Shown here one piece after another: positions 24,330 through 32,619 of a stretch of 64,000 nucleotides of DNA (its first letter is position 1; the number at the start of each line of letters is the position of its first letter). Both the position numbers and the translations under genes were made by a program. Source of the DNA: Roseovarius sp. (GTDB taxonomy: Bacteria > Pseudomonadota > Alphaproteobacteria > Rhodobacterales > Rhodobacteraceae); contig JACIYT010000002.1 of assembly GCA_014359765.1 (NCBI GenBank), forward strand, positions 227,674 to 291,673, given 5' to 3'. The notes under the pieces are model-generated. The model made no database searches. It was given only the letters and a program-made list of their open reading frames with translations, and was not told where the DNA came from.

Positions 24330-25565
24330 ATGCGCGCTGTGTTCCCACTCGTCGATGCAAGATCGCTGCCTGTCTGGCGGCGTCCGGTGACGCTGCTCTT
24401 TCTCATGGCCGCGGCGATGCCGGTGGCCTTTGCCACCTGGTCGGCGCTTCTGAACAATTTCGTCATCGATGTGGCGGCGTTCGACGGCTCCGATATCGGC
24501 TGGCTGCACACGGTGCGCGAGATCCCCGGCTTTCTCGCCATTGGCGTGATCGCGCTCATCATCTTCCTGCACGAGCAGGTGCTGGGGCTGGTCTCGCTGC
24601 TGATGCTGGGGGTGGCCACGGCGCTCACCGCGCAATTCCCGAGCCTGGGCGGGATCCTGACGATCACGCTGCTGAGTTCCATCGGCTTTCACTATTACGA
24701 GACGGTGAATCAGTCGCTGCAATTGCAATGGCTCGATAAGCTCAAGGCACCGCAGATGCTGGGCTGGCTGCTCGCAGCGGGATCGGGGGCCACGCTCATC
24801 GCCTATGTGCTGATCGTGCTGACCTGGCGCGCCTTCGATCTGAGCTACAATCTTGTGTATATGGTCTCGGGCGGGTTCACGGCGCTGGTGGCGCTCTTCT
24901 GCCTGATCGCCTATCCGCGCTTCGAGGCGCCCGATCCGCAGATCAAGCGCATGGTGTTGCGGCGGCGCTACTGGCTCTATTACGCGCTGCAATTCATGGC
25001 GGGCGCGCGGCGGCAGATCTTCGTCGTCTTCGCGGGATTCATGATGGTCGAGAGGTTCGGCTTCGAGGTGCATGAGGTCACGGCGCTCTTCATGATCAAC
25101 CTCGTGGTCAACATGATCGCCGCCCCGCTGATGGGGCGCGCCGTGTTCCGCTTTGGCGAGCGCAACACGCTGAGCTTCGAATATATCGGGCTGGCGCTGG
25201 TGTTTATCGCCTATGGCGGGATCTACATGTTCGGCTGGGGGGTGGTGCTGGCGGCGACGCTCTATGTGGTCGATCACATCCTCTTTTCGCTCGCCCTCGC
25301 GCTCAAGACCTATTTCCAGAAGATCGCCGATCCCGGCGATATCGCCCCCACCGCCGCCGTGGCCTTTACCATCAACCATATCGCGGCGGTGTTCCTGCCC
25401 GCCCTGCTGGGCTATCTGTGGCTGGTGTCGCCGGCCTGGGTGTTCCTGCTGGCGGCGGGGATGGCCTGCCTCTCGCTCTGCCTTGCGCTGATGATCCCGC
25501 GCCATCCGGAGCCGGGCAACGAGACGGTCTTCGTGCGACTCATGCCCGCGGCGCCCGCCGAATGA
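24330..25565 (+). CDS. MFS transporter
   Basis: A 411-residue integral membrane protein with about twelve hydrophobic segments in the major-facilitator arrangement. The first helix (VTLLFLMAAAMPVAFATWSALLNNFVIDVAA) leads to a DIGWLHTVREIPGFLAIG loop. A mid-protein cytoplasmic loop (IAYPRFEAPDPQIKRMVLRRRYW) separates two six-helix halves. No substrate signature is evident. Start ATG 24330 lies 55 bases after the priA hairpins. It precedes prmA by 28 bases and may be cotranscribed with it. Confidence 0.85.
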   Translation: MRAVFPLVDARSLPVWRRPVTLLFLMAAAMPVAFATWSALLNNFVIDVAAFDGSDIGWLHTVREIPGFLAIGVIALIIFLHEQVLGLVSLLMLGVATALTAQFPSLGGILTITLLSSIGFHYYETVNQSLQLQWLDKLKAPQMLGWLLAAGSGATLIAYVLIVLTWRAFDLSYNLVYMVSGGFTALVALFCLIAYPRFEAPDPQIKRMVLRRRYWLYYALQFMAGARRQIFVVFAGFMMVERFGFEVHEVTALFMINLVVNMIAAPLMGRAVFRFGERNTLSFEYIGLALVFIAYGGIYMFGWGVVLAATLYVVDHILFSLALALKTYFQKIADPGDIAPTAAVAFTINHIAAVFLPALLGYLWLVSPAWVFLLAAGMACLSLCLALMIPRHPEPGNETVFVRLMPAAPAE

Positions 25566-25593
25566 CAGGATCGAACGAACCGGAGGATTGCCC

Positions 25594-26466
25594 ATGACCA
25601 CCTGGACCGCGCTCACCACGCTGGCCGACAAGGCGCGCGCCGAGGCGCTGGCCGAGGCGCTCGAGGCGCTGGAGCCCGAGCCCGCGGGCATCGGCTCCTT
25701 CGAGATGGAGGACGGGTCCGGCCTGTGGGAGATCGGCGCCTATTTCGAGGCGGCGCCCGACGCCGTCGCGCTCGATCTGCTGGCCGCCGTCCATGGCGCG
25801 CGGCCGTTCACCGTCTCGGAACTGCCCGAGGTGGACTGGGTGGCCAAGGTGCGCCGTGACCTCAGCCCGGTCGTCGCGGGGCGGTTCTTTGTCCATGGCA
25901 GCCATGACGCGGACCGCGTGCCCGCCGATGCCCTGCCGCTGCTGATCGAGGCGTCGATGGCCTTTGGCACCGGGCATCACGGCACGACGCTGGGCTGTCT
26001 GCGGGCGCTCGACCGGCTGGCAGGGCAGGGGTTCGTGGGGCGACCGGTGCTCGATCTGGGCTGTGGCACCGCCGTTCTGGCGATGGCGGCGGCGCGGATC
26101 TGGCCCGGGGTGATGCTGGCCTCGGATATCGATCCGGTAGCGGTGGAGGTGGCGCTGGCCAATGTCGCCGCCAATGGTCTCGTGGGCCGGGTGCGCTGCC
26201 TGGTGGCCGAGGGGCTCGCGCATCCCGAACTCGACGCCGCGGCCCCCTTTGACCTGATCTTTGCCAATATCCTCAAGGGGCCGCTGGTGGCGCTTGCGCC
26301 GGGGATCACCGGGGCACTGGCGCCGGGGGGCAAGGTGATTCTCTCGGGGCTTCTCAACGAGCAGGCGGCAGAGGTGATCGCGGTCTATTCCGCGCTCGGG
26401 GCGCGGCTCGAGGATCATGCCGAAATCGGCGACTGGTCCACGCTGGTCATGTCGCGCGATTCATGA
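25594..26466 (+). CDS. prmA: Ribosomal protein L11 methyltransferase
   Basis: A 290-residue class I methyltransferase from ATG 25594, with the strong ribosome-binding site CGGAGGA at 25581-25587; the upstream TTG is less likely. The N-terminal substrate-recognition half is followed by MAFGTGHHGTTLGCLRAL (about residues 126-143), the SAM motif VLDLGCGTAVLAMAAAR (about 155), SDIDPVAVEVA (about 177) and FDLIFANILKGPL (catalytic NxL region, about 218). It trimethylates L11 of the ribosome. Slightly shorter than E. coli PrmA. Confidence 0.93.
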   Translation: MTTWTALTTLADKARAEALAEALEALEPEPAGIGSFEMEDGSGLWEIGAYFEAAPDAVALDLLAAVHGARPFTVSELPEVDWVAKVRRDLSPVVAGRFFVHGSHDADRVPADALPLLIEASMAFGTGHHGTTLGCLRALDRLAGQGFVGRPVLDLGCGTAVLAMAAARIWPGVMLASDIDPVAVEVALANVAANGLVGRVRCLVAEGLAHPELDAAAPFDLIFANILKGPLVALAPGITGALAPGGKVILSGLLNEQAAEVIAVYSALGARLEDHAEIGDWSTLVMSRDS

Positions 26467-26522
26467 TGGCAGGGGAGCGGGCGCCGCTTGCGAGGGCGCT
26501 GTCCGGCAGGGGTCAGAAGCTG

Positions 26523-26720
26523 TCAGAAGCGGCGGGCAATCGTGTCGATATCGCCCCGGCAGAGGCCGATATCGTCCAGTTCCCGGTCGCTCAGCCGGGA
26601 GAGCGCCTTGCGCGTGGCGCGGCGGTCGTTCCACGACAGGAAGGCGCCGACAAGGCGGGCAAGAAGGCCGGATGCCGTGTTGGAATGCGCGCGGGCGCGG
26701 GGGGTGTCGAGCAGGGCCAT
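26523..26720 (-). CDS. DUF1127 family small protein
   Basis: A 65-residue basic protein from ATG 26720. The C-terminal DUF1127 motif is complete: RRATRKALSRLSDRELDDIG followed by LCRGDIDTIA (residues ~37-63). Small DUF1127 proteins of alphaproteobacteria are linked to RNA turnover and phosphate/carbon metabolism and are often stress-induced. The N-terminal 30 residues are Ser/Ala/Leu-rich and may form an amphipathic helix. Transcribed against prmA (convergent). Confidence 0.85.
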   Translation of the reverse strand: MALLDTPRARAHSNTASGLLARLVGAFLSWNDRRATRKALSRLSDRELDDIGLCRGDIDTIARRF

Positions 26721-26907
26721 GGGGCTGTCCTTGGATCGGGGCGCGGAGGGCGCCGTTTCTGCGGTGCAGCTACTCGGCGCGCGCCCGCTGCGCAAGCGGC
26801 AGCCCCTGCATGGCCTTCATGCGTCTTGTGCAAGGCTCGCCAGGCGGCGGCGCGTATTGTGCTTGGCGTTTGTTCCTGTTTCGTGCTAGGCGGGGGAAGG
26901 CCGGGGC

Positions 26908-26998
26908 GCGGCAGACATCGGGGCGGGCGGCACCAGGACGGCAGACATCGGGACGGCAGGCATCAGGACGGCAGGCATCAGGACGGGCGGCATGAGGG
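26908..26998 (+). repeat. Six 15-bp tandem repeats spanning the ruvC start codon
   Basis: Units of CGGCAGGCATCAGGA type run from 26908 to 26998; units 4 and 5 (26954-26968, 26969-26983) are identical, and units 1-3 and 6 are variants. Unit 2 is 16 bp. In the last unit CATCAGG has become CATGAGG, creating the ruvC start ATG at 26992. AGGA, usable as a ribosome-binding site, recurs in several units. Confidence 0.85.
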
Positions 26999-27477
26999 TA
27001 TTGGGCATTGATCCCGGTTTGCGCAATCTCGGCTGGGGCGTGATCGAGGCGCAGGGCAGCCGGCTGAGCCATATCGCCAACGGGGTGTGTCATTCCACGG
27101 GCGAGGATCTCGGCGCGCGGCTGCTGTCGCTTTATGAGCAACTCACCGATATCGTGCAGCGGTTCGACCCGCAGGCGGCGGCGGTGGAACAGACATTCGT
27201 CAACAAGGACGGGGCGGGCACGCTCAAGCTGGGGCAGGCGCGGGGCGTGGCGCTGCTGGTGCCTGCGCAATACGGGCTGACGGTGGGGGAATATTCGCCC
27301 AACCGGGTGAAGAAGACGGTGGTGGGCGTGGGCCATGCCGCCAAGGAACAGGTGGCGCATATGGTGAAGGTGCAGCTTCCCGGTGTGGTGCTGGCGGGGC
27401 CCGACGCGGCGGATGCGCTGGCGGTGGCGATCTGTCACGCGCATTACGGGCGCGGCCTGGGGCGGGCGGTGGCATGA
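26992..27477 (+). CDS. ruvC: Crossover junction endodeoxyribonuclease RuvC
   Basis: A 161-residue Holliday-junction resolvase with an RNase H-like fold. The acidic active site is visible: Asp7 in [17 protein letters not shown], Glu in [12 protein letters not shown] (about residue 66), and the terminal pair in [17 protein letters not shown] (about 139-142). It cleaves junctions positioned by RuvAB. ATG 26992 lies in the last unit of the tandem repeat and uses an AGGA at 26980-26983. Followed by ruvA with an ATGA overlap. Confidence 0.95.
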   Translation: MRVLGIDPGLRNLGWGVIEAQGSRLSHIANGVCHSTGEDLGARLLSLYEQLTDIVQRFDPQAAAVEQTFVNKDGAGTLKLGQARGVALLVPAQYGLTVGEYSPNRVKKTVVGVGHAAKEQVAHMVKVQLPGVVLAGPDAADALAVAICHAHYGRGLGRAVA

Positions 27478-28142
27478 TCGGGCGGATCGCGGGGCGGATC
27501 GACTGGCGCGGCGCGGATCATGTGCTGATCGACGTGCGCGGGGTGGGCTATATCGTGCATTGCTCGGAGCGGACGCTGGCCGCGCTGCCGGGGGTCGGCG
27601 GCATGGCGGCGCTCTATACCGATCTGCTGGTGCGCGAGGATCTGTTGCAGCTGTTCGGCTTTCCGACGCTGGCCGAGAAGGAATGGCACCGGTTGCTGAT
27701 GAGCGTGCAGGGGGTGGGGGCGAAGGCGTCGCTCGCCATTCTGGGCGCGCTCGGGCCCGAGGGCGTGGCCCGCGCGATCACGCTGGGCGACTGGCATTCG
27801 ATCACCGCCGCGAAGGGGGTCGGGGCCAAGACCGCGCAGCGCGTGGTGAACGAGCTGAAGGACAAGGCACCCGCGGTGATGGCCATGGGCACGATGCCCG
27901 CCGCGCGCGCACCCGAGGCAGCGGAGGTCGAGGTGATCGAGGCGGCAGCGGTCGCGCCCCCCGTAGCCCCCGCCGGCCCCGGCCCTGGCGCGCAGGCCGA
28001 GGCGCTCTCGGCGCTCACGAATCTCGGCTACGCCCCCGGCGAGGCGGCAGGCGCGGTGGCGCAGGCGGCGGGCACGGAGGCGGGGGCCGACACGCCCGCG
28101 CTCATCCGCGCCGCGCTGCGGCTGCTGGCACCGAAAGGGTAG
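27474..28142 (+). CDS. ruvA: Holliday junction branch migration protein RuvA
   Basis: A 222-residue DNA-binding protein. The N-terminal OB fold ([29 protein letters not shown]) is followed by two helix-hairpin-helix motifs ([20 protein letters not shown] and [20 protein letters not shown], residues ~71-128). A Pro/Ala-rich linker (about 140-170) and the C-terminal RuvB-contacting domain ([21 protein letters not shown]) complete it. It tetramerises on the junction. Start overlaps the ruvC stop; ruvB begins 4 bases after its stop. Confidence 0.95.
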   Translation: MIGRIAGRIDWRGADHVLIDVRGVGYIVHCSERTLAALPGVGGMAALYTDLLVREDLLQLFGFPTLAEKEWHRLLMSVQGVGAKASLAILGALGPEGVARAITLGDWHSITAAKGVGAKTAQRVVNELKDKAPAVMAMGTMPAARAPEAAEVEVIEAAAVAPPVAPAGPGPGAQAEALSALTNLGYAPGEAAGAVAQAAGTEAGADTPALIRAALRLLAPKG

Positions 28143-28145
28143 GGG

Positions 28146-29174
28146 ATGACCGAGCCCGATCCCACCTTGCGCCCCGACCCTCTGCCCGAGGACCGCGACC
28201 GGAGCCTGCGGCCGCAGGCGCTGTCGGAATTCATCGGCCAGCGCGAGGCGCGGGCCAATCTGGCGGTGTTCATCGCCTCCGCGCGGCAGCGCGGCGAGGC
28301 GATGGATCACACGCTCTTTCACGGGCCTCCCGGCCTCGGCAAGACGACGCTGGCGCAGATCATGGCGCGCGAGCTTGGCGTGGGGTTTCGCATGACCTCC
28401 GGCCCGGTGCTGGCTAAGGCCGGCGATCTGGCGGCGATCCTCACCAATCTGGAGCGCAACGATGTGCTCTTCATCGACGAGATTCACCGGCTCAACCCGG
28501 CGGTGGAGGAGGTTCTTTATCCGGCGATGGAGGATTTCGAGCTGGATCTGGTGATCGGCGAGGGGCCTGCCGCGCGCACCGTGCGGATCGAGTTGCAGCC
28601 CTTCACGCTGGTCGGCGCGACGACGCGGCTGGGTCTGCTGACCACACCGCTACGCGACCGGTTCGGGATCCCGACGCGGCTGCAATTCTACGAGATCGAC
28701 GAGCTGCACGAGATCGTGACGCGCAACGCGCGGCTGCTGGGCATCCCGACCGAGCCAGAGGGCGCGCGCGAGATTGCACGGCGCGCGCGCGGCACGCCGC
28801 GCATCGCCGGCCGGCTCCTGCGGCGGGTGGTGGATTTCGCGGTGGTCGAGGGCGGCGGGCGGATCAGCCGCGACCTGGCCGATGCCGCGCTCACCCGGCT
28901 GGAGGTGGATCACCTGGGGCTTGATGGGGCGGACCGGCGCTATCTGCGGCTGATGGCCGAGGCCTATGGCGGCGGGCCGGTGGGGATCGAGACGCTGTCG
29001 GCCGCGCTCTCGGAGAGCCGCGATGCGCTCGAGGAGGTGATCGAGCCTTACCTGTTGCAACAGGGCCTCATCCAGCGCACGCCACGCGGGCGGATGCTGG
29101 CGCAGGCGGCGTGGCGGCATCTGGGGCTGGAGGCACCGGGGCCGAAGGGGACGGGCGATCTCTTCGAGGGGTGA
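28146..29174 (+). CDS. ruvB: Holliday junction branch migration ATPase RuvB
   Basis: A 342-residue hexameric AAA+ motor. [22 protein letters not shown] opens the core; Walker A is [16 protein letters not shown] (about residues 59-74), Walker [13 protein letters not shown] (about 107-118), sensor 1 [12 protein letters not shown], arginine finger region [12 protein letters not shown], and the C-terminal winged helix ending [19 protein letters not shown]. It drives branch migration with RuvA. Converges on apt. Confidence 0.96.
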   Translation: MTEPDPTLRPDPLPEDRDRSLRPQALSEFIGQREARANLAVFIASARQRGEAMDHTLFHGPPGLGKTTLAQIMARELGVGFRMTSGPVLAKAGDLAAILTNLERNDVLFIDEIHRLNPAVEEVLYPAMEDFELDLVIGEGPAARTVRIELQPFTLVGATTRLGLLTTPLRDRFGIPTRLQFYEIDELHEIVTRNARLLGIPTEPEGAREIARRARGTPRIAGRLLRRVVDFAVVEGGGRISRDLADAALTRLEVDHLGLDGADRRYLRLMAEAYGGGPVGIETLSAALSESRDALEEVIEPYLLQQGLIQRTPRGRMLAQAAWRHLGLEAPGPKGTGDLFEG

Positions 29175-29189
29175 GGCGCGGGGGGCGGG

Positions 29190-29729
29190 TCACGCCCCCT
29201 CATAGGCGCAGAGCGCGTGCACCTCCATGCCCATCTCCAGCAGGCGCCTGTGGCCGCCCAGATCGGGCAGATCGACGATGAAGGCACAGCCGGTGATCGC
29301 ACCGCCGAGCCGTTCGATCAGGCGGATGCCCGCCGCTGCCGTGCCGCCGGTGGCCAGCAGGTCATCGACGAGGAGCACCCGCTCGCCGGGCTGGATCGCG
29401 TCGTCGTGGATCTCGACGACCGCCTCGCCATATTCGAGCTGATAGTCCTCTGAGATCACCGCGCCGGGCAGCTTGCCCTTCTTGCGGATCGGCACGAAGC
29501 CCACTGAGAGCTGATGCGCGATGGCCCCGCCGAGGATGAAGCCGCGCGCCTCGAGCCCGGCCACCTTGTCGATGGGCTGGCCGGCATAGGGGTGCAGCAT
29601 CTGGTCGATGGCGATGCGCAAGCCGCGCGGATCGGCGAAAAGCGTGGTCACATCGCGAAACAGGATCCCCTCATGCGGGAAATCGACAATGGTGCGGATA
29701 TAGTCCTGAACGGTCTTTTGCGGGGGCAT
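29190..29729 (-). CDS. apt: Adenine phosphoribosyltransferase
   Basis: A 179-residue type I phosphoribosyltransferase. The PRPP-binding loop is [21 protein letters not shown] (residues ~119-139). Adenine-specific N-terminal features include [22 protein letters not shown], and [20 protein letters not shown] carries the conserved Glu-Ala-Arg-Gly-Phe. It salvages adenine to AMP. Normal length. Follows a membrane-protein gene in no obvious operon. Confidence 0.95.
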   Translation of the reverse strand: MPPQKTVQDYIRTIVDFPHEGILFRDVTTLFADPRGLRIAIDQMLHPYAGQPIDKVAGLEARGFILGGAIAHQLSVGFVPIRKKGKLPGAVISEDYQLEYGEAVVEIHDDAIQPGERVLLVDDLLATGGTAAAGIRLIERLGGAITGCAFIVDLPDLGGHRRLLEMGMEVHALCAYEGA

Positions 29730-29789
29730 CGCGGCTCTCCGGGCGGTTGCGCATCGCTTCTGCCGCAGGGGCGCGCGGCGCGCAAGGGC

Positions 29790-30170
29790 TCAGAGCGCGC
29801 CGCGATAGGCGGCGATGGCCTCGGTCAGGGCGGTGACGGCGTAGAGGGTGAGCCCGAAGACCCCCACGCAGAGCGCGAAATTGAGCGCCGATTGCATGAG
29901 GCGGGCGGCGCGGCCCGGCGGGTTGCCGAGAAAGGCGATCTCGGGGCGCAGCAGGAAGCGCGAGGCGATATAGCCGAAGAGCAGCGCAGCGAGCCCCCAA
30001 TAGGTGAGATGCAGGATGAGGATGTCATGGACGCGCGCGAGGTAGCTGGCGAAGCCCACCACCAGAACCCAGCGGATCACCTGGAATATCTCGTCGGTCA
30101 CCGCCTCGAAGCGGCGGCCCATGGCGTGACGCCATGCCTGATCGGTGAGATGGTCGGTGAGCCGGGACAT
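29790..30170 (-). CDS. Small integral membrane protein, unknown function
   Basis: A 126-residue protein with three hydrophobic helices: IRWVLVVGFASYLA (about residues 32-45), ILILHLTYWGLAALLFGYIASRF (about 50-72), and ALNFALCVGVFGLTLYAVTALTEAIAA (about 95-121). The N-terminal 30 residues are charged and cytoplasmic-looking. I recognise no family. Short intergenic spaces on both sides suggest an independent unit. Confidence 0.6.
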   Translation of the reverse strand: MSRLTDHLTDQAWRHAMGRRFEAVTDEIFQVIRWVLVVGFASYLARVHDILILHLTYWGLAALLFGYIASRFLLRPEIAFLGNPPGRAARLMQSALNFALCVGVFGLTLYAVTALTEAIAAYRGAL

Positions 30171-30246
30171 GCGCCATTGATGGGGGGAGCGGCGGCGCGC
30201 GTCCAGTGATGTGACAGGGTGCGCGCGCGAGTGTGAAGGCGCGTGC

Positions 30247-30861
30247 CTATTGCGTGCGCGCGCGGGCCGGATCCCAGGCGGCGAGCACGCCGGAATTGTC
30301 GTCGCTGTCGTATTCGTAGAGGGTTTCCCCGGTCACGCCGGGGATGCGCGCAAAGGCGTCGGCGGTCTTGTTGGGAAACCAGGAGGTGCTGACCTTGCCG
30401 GGGAAGAGCTCGGCCAGGATCTTCGAGGTGGCCAGCGAGCAGGCGGCATTGGGCACCGGGCCTGCCGCCTCGGCCAGCCGGATCGCGCGCGCGGCAAGCT
30501 CGGGCGAGACGTCGAGCCGCTGGATGCGGACGTGAAAGGTCTCGCGCGCGTGATAGCGGGTATAGACATCGGCGACGTGAGGCGTGATGCCATAGAGCAC
30601 GTCATTGCGTTCGGGCAGCGTGCGCAGGCTGTTGAACGAGCCGGCCGGATCGAAGATCACCCGTTGCGCGCCGTTGATCATCAGCGCGCTGTGCGCACCC
30701 GCGCCGCTGCGGTTGTTAATCATCGTGTAGAGTGTGATGCGCGGCGGGCCGTCATGGGCATAGGCTGCGCGCGTCACCTCTTCATCCGTGGACCAGACCG
30801 ATTCGGCGGCGCAGCCCGCGAGCATGAGGAGGGCGCCGAGCACCAGCAGGAACGGTCGCAT
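30247..30861 (-). CDS. Lipoprotein of unknown function
   Basis: A 204-residue protein from ATG 30861 with a lipoprotein signal: MRPFLLVLGALLMLAGCAAE, lipobox LAGC with Cys17 as the lipidation site. The body contains ITLYTMINNRSGAGAHSALMI and YHARETFHVRIQRLDVSPEL. The YTMINNRSGAGAHSAL stretch and later NAACSLATSKILAELFPGK with conserved His and Cys are reminiscent of papain/NlpC-like folds seen in Rhodobacterales lipoproteins, but I cannot name a family. Located downstream of the oxidase subunit IV gene on the same strand, 23 bases after its stop. Confidence 0.65.
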   Translation of the reverse strand: MRPFLLVLGALLMLAGCAAESVWSTDEEVTRAAYAHDGPPRITLYTMINNRSGAGAHSALMINGAQRVIFDPAGSFNSLRTLPERNDVLYGITPHVADVYTRYHARETFHVRIQRLDVSPELAARAIRLAEAAGPVPNAACSLATSKILAELFPGKVSTSWFPNKTADAFARIPGVTGETLYEYDSDDNSGVLAAWDPARARTQ

Positions 30862-30884
30862 GGCAGCCCCCCGGGGCGCGAGGA

Positions 30885-31019
30885 TCAGGCGTTGACCAGC
30901 GCGAGGAAGATCAGGAAGACAATGATCGCCACCACCGAGCGCACCGTCCATCGGATGAACGCCTCGAAGGTCTCTTCCTGAACGGTGATGTCCATTTCGC
31001 CATGCTTGTGCTCGGCCAT
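30885..31019 (-). CDS. aa3-type cytochrome c oxidase subunit IV (44 residues)
   Basis: A 44-residue gene. The protein starts MAEHKHGEMDITVQEETFEA, followed by FIRWTVRSVVAIIVFLIFLA and LVNA. It has one C-terminal transmembrane helix and an N-terminal cytoplasmic tail with the family's MDIxxQExTFxxF pattern, matching the small bacterial CoxIV of Paracoccus/Rhodobacter aa3 oxidases. It packs against subunits I and III. The main cox genes are not nearby, which is usual for this subunit. Confidence 0.85.
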   Translation of the reverse strand: MAEHKHGEMDITVQEETFEAFIRWTVRSVVAIIVFLIFLALVNA

Positions 31020-31108
31020 GTCGCGCGGTCCTTCTCGAAGTTCCAAAGGGTTCGCAGGGGTGATTAGCGCATCTGCCGCGCCCTGTCACGGCCAAACCTT
31101 CCGCAGGC

Positions 31109-31579
31109 TCAGCCCTGTTCGAGATCCTGCGCGAGGCGAAAGCCGATGCGCGCGGGCGGGGCCTCTTCGGCCTGTTTCGGCAGGGCGCGCAGCATCACCG
31201 AGAGCTGGCTCACATGCTGGATGAGCTGGGTGCGCATCCCCATCTGGTCCTGCCCGTAGAAGGTCAGGATATCGGGATCGAAATAGCCCATCCCCTCGAT
31301 CCGGATCGTGCCGGCATCCGACCCGGCAAAGCCCATGGCCACCTCATGCGCATCGTCGAGGGTTTCCTCGAAGTTGCGGATATAGAGGATCAGTCGTTCA
31401 TAGGCCCATTGCGCGGGGCTCTTGCCGTCCAGCGGCGCCTGGGTGAGCGCGCGCGCCGCCTCCTCGATGCAGGGCTGGCCGGGCTGGGCGTGGACCTCAT
31501 GGGCGCGCGGCATGGCGTGATCCTCGGCCACCTCCGCCGAGGTGTCGATTCGCGTGCGCGCGGGCGCGTCGTCGCTCAC
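31109..31579 (-). CDS. Conserved hypothetical protein (probably DUF6173)
   Basis: A 156-residue soluble protein. The conserved-looking core is WAYERLILYIRNFEETLDDA, then HEVAMGFAGSDAGTIRIEGM, GYFDPDILTFYGQD and LIQHVSQLSVMLRALPK (residues ~58-140). I associate this pattern with the DUF6173 family from Rhodobacterales; function unknown. Its start overlaps the stop of the metallo-hydrolase gene, so it is the third gene of the acyl-CoA dehydrogenase operon. Confidence 0.7.
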   Translation of the reverse strand: MSDDAPARTRIDTSAEVAEDHAMPRAHEVHAQPGQPCIEEAARALTQAPLDGKSPAQWAYERLILYIRNFEETLDDAHEVAMGFAGSDAGTIRIEGMGYFDPDILTFYGQDQMGMRTQLIQHVSQLSVMLRALPKQAEEAPPARIGFRLAQDLEQG

Positions 31580-32619
31580 CGGACCCGCCAGAGCCAGGCG
31601 CCGTCTTCGCGGCGCCAGCGTTCGACCTCGCCGGCGTGCAGCAGGTGGTTGAGATGCGCGACCGATTCCACCAGCGCGAGCCCGTAGGTGCTCGCCTCGA
31701 TCCGGCGCCGGAAGAGCAGCGGAAAGCAGTCGGCGGCGGTGCGCGGCTCGGTCAGGAAGGCGCGCAGCCGCTCGAGCGCGGTCTCGTGGTTCTCGCGCAA
31801 TTGCCGCATCCGGAGCGGCAGGCCGGTAAAGGGCAGCTTGTGCCCGGGCAGCACCAGGTGATCCTCGCGCGCATGAGGCGAGAGGCGGTCGCAGGCGGCA
31901 AACCAGCAGGCGAGCGGATCAGCCTCGGGCTCGGTCGGGTGGACGCCGATATTGGGGCTGATGCCCGGCAGGATCTGGTCGCCCCCGATGACCAGCGCAT
32001 CGTCACGCGACCAGAGCGTGATGTGGTCCGGGGCATGACCGCCGCCCAGGCGCACGTCCCAGTCGCGCCCGCCCGCGCGGATCACCTCGCCCTCGACGAC
32101 GCGCCGATACCCCACCGGGATCGGCAGGCAGGAATCGGCGAAATTATAGGGGCGCTGTGCGCGGCGCGCCTCGAAAATCGCGGAATCCATGCCGCCCGCG
32201 CGCCAGAATTCGAGTGTCTGCGGCGTCGGCTCTTCCTCGACATCGAGAATGAGAAGCCGCGCCATGAGCCAGCTCGTCCGCGTGGCCCAGAGCGCCGCGC
32301 CAAACCGCTCCATGAACCAGCCCGCCATGCCGACATGGTCGGGGTGGTGATGGGTGAGCAGAACCCGCGAGACGGGTCGGCCCTGCAACGGCCCGGCGAG
32401 CAGCCGTTCCCAGAGCGCGCGGGCCTCGGGCGAATGGATGCCGGTATCGACGATGGTCCAGCTGTCGCCTTCGTCGAGGGCGAAGACGTTGACGTGATCG
32501 AGCATCATCGGCAGCGGGAGCCGCAGCCAGAGCACCCCGGGCGCGACCTCGGTGGCGCCGCCCTCGGGCGGGGGGGTCTCCCAGGGGTGGTGAATGAGCA
32601 TCCCGCAACCGTCCATCAT
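31576..32619 (-). CDS. MBL-fold metallo-hydrolase
   Basis: A 347-residue metallo-beta-lactamase-fold hydrolase. Metal ligands appear as LLTHHHPDHVGMAGWF (about residues 87-102), the GGGHAPDHITLW motif (about 193-204), GGDQILPGI (about 213-221) and LVLPGHKLPF (about 258-267). A C-terminal helical domain of about 80 residues follows (TAADCFPLLFRRRIEASTYG). It overlaps both neighbours by 4 bases, so it is translationally coupled to an acyl-CoA dehydrogenase and may hydrolyse a thioester-derived intermediate; that role is inference. Confidence 0.85.
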   Translation of the reverse strand: MMDGCGMLIHHPWETPPPEGGATEVAPGVLWLRLPLPMMLDHVNVFALDEGDSWTIVDTGIHSPEARALWERLLAGPLQGRPVSRVLLTHHHPDHVGMAGWFMERFGAALWATRTSWLMARLLILDVEEEPTPQTLEFWRAGGMDSAIFEARRAQRPYNFADSCLPIPVGYRRVVEGEVIRAGGRDWDVRLGGGHAPDHITLWSRDDALVIGGDQILPGISPNIGVHPTEPEADPLACWFAACDRLSPHAREDHLVLPGHKLPFTGLPLRMRQLRENHETALERLRAFLTEPRTAADCFPLLFRRRIEASTYGLALVESVAHLNHLLHAGEVERWRREDGAWLWRVR

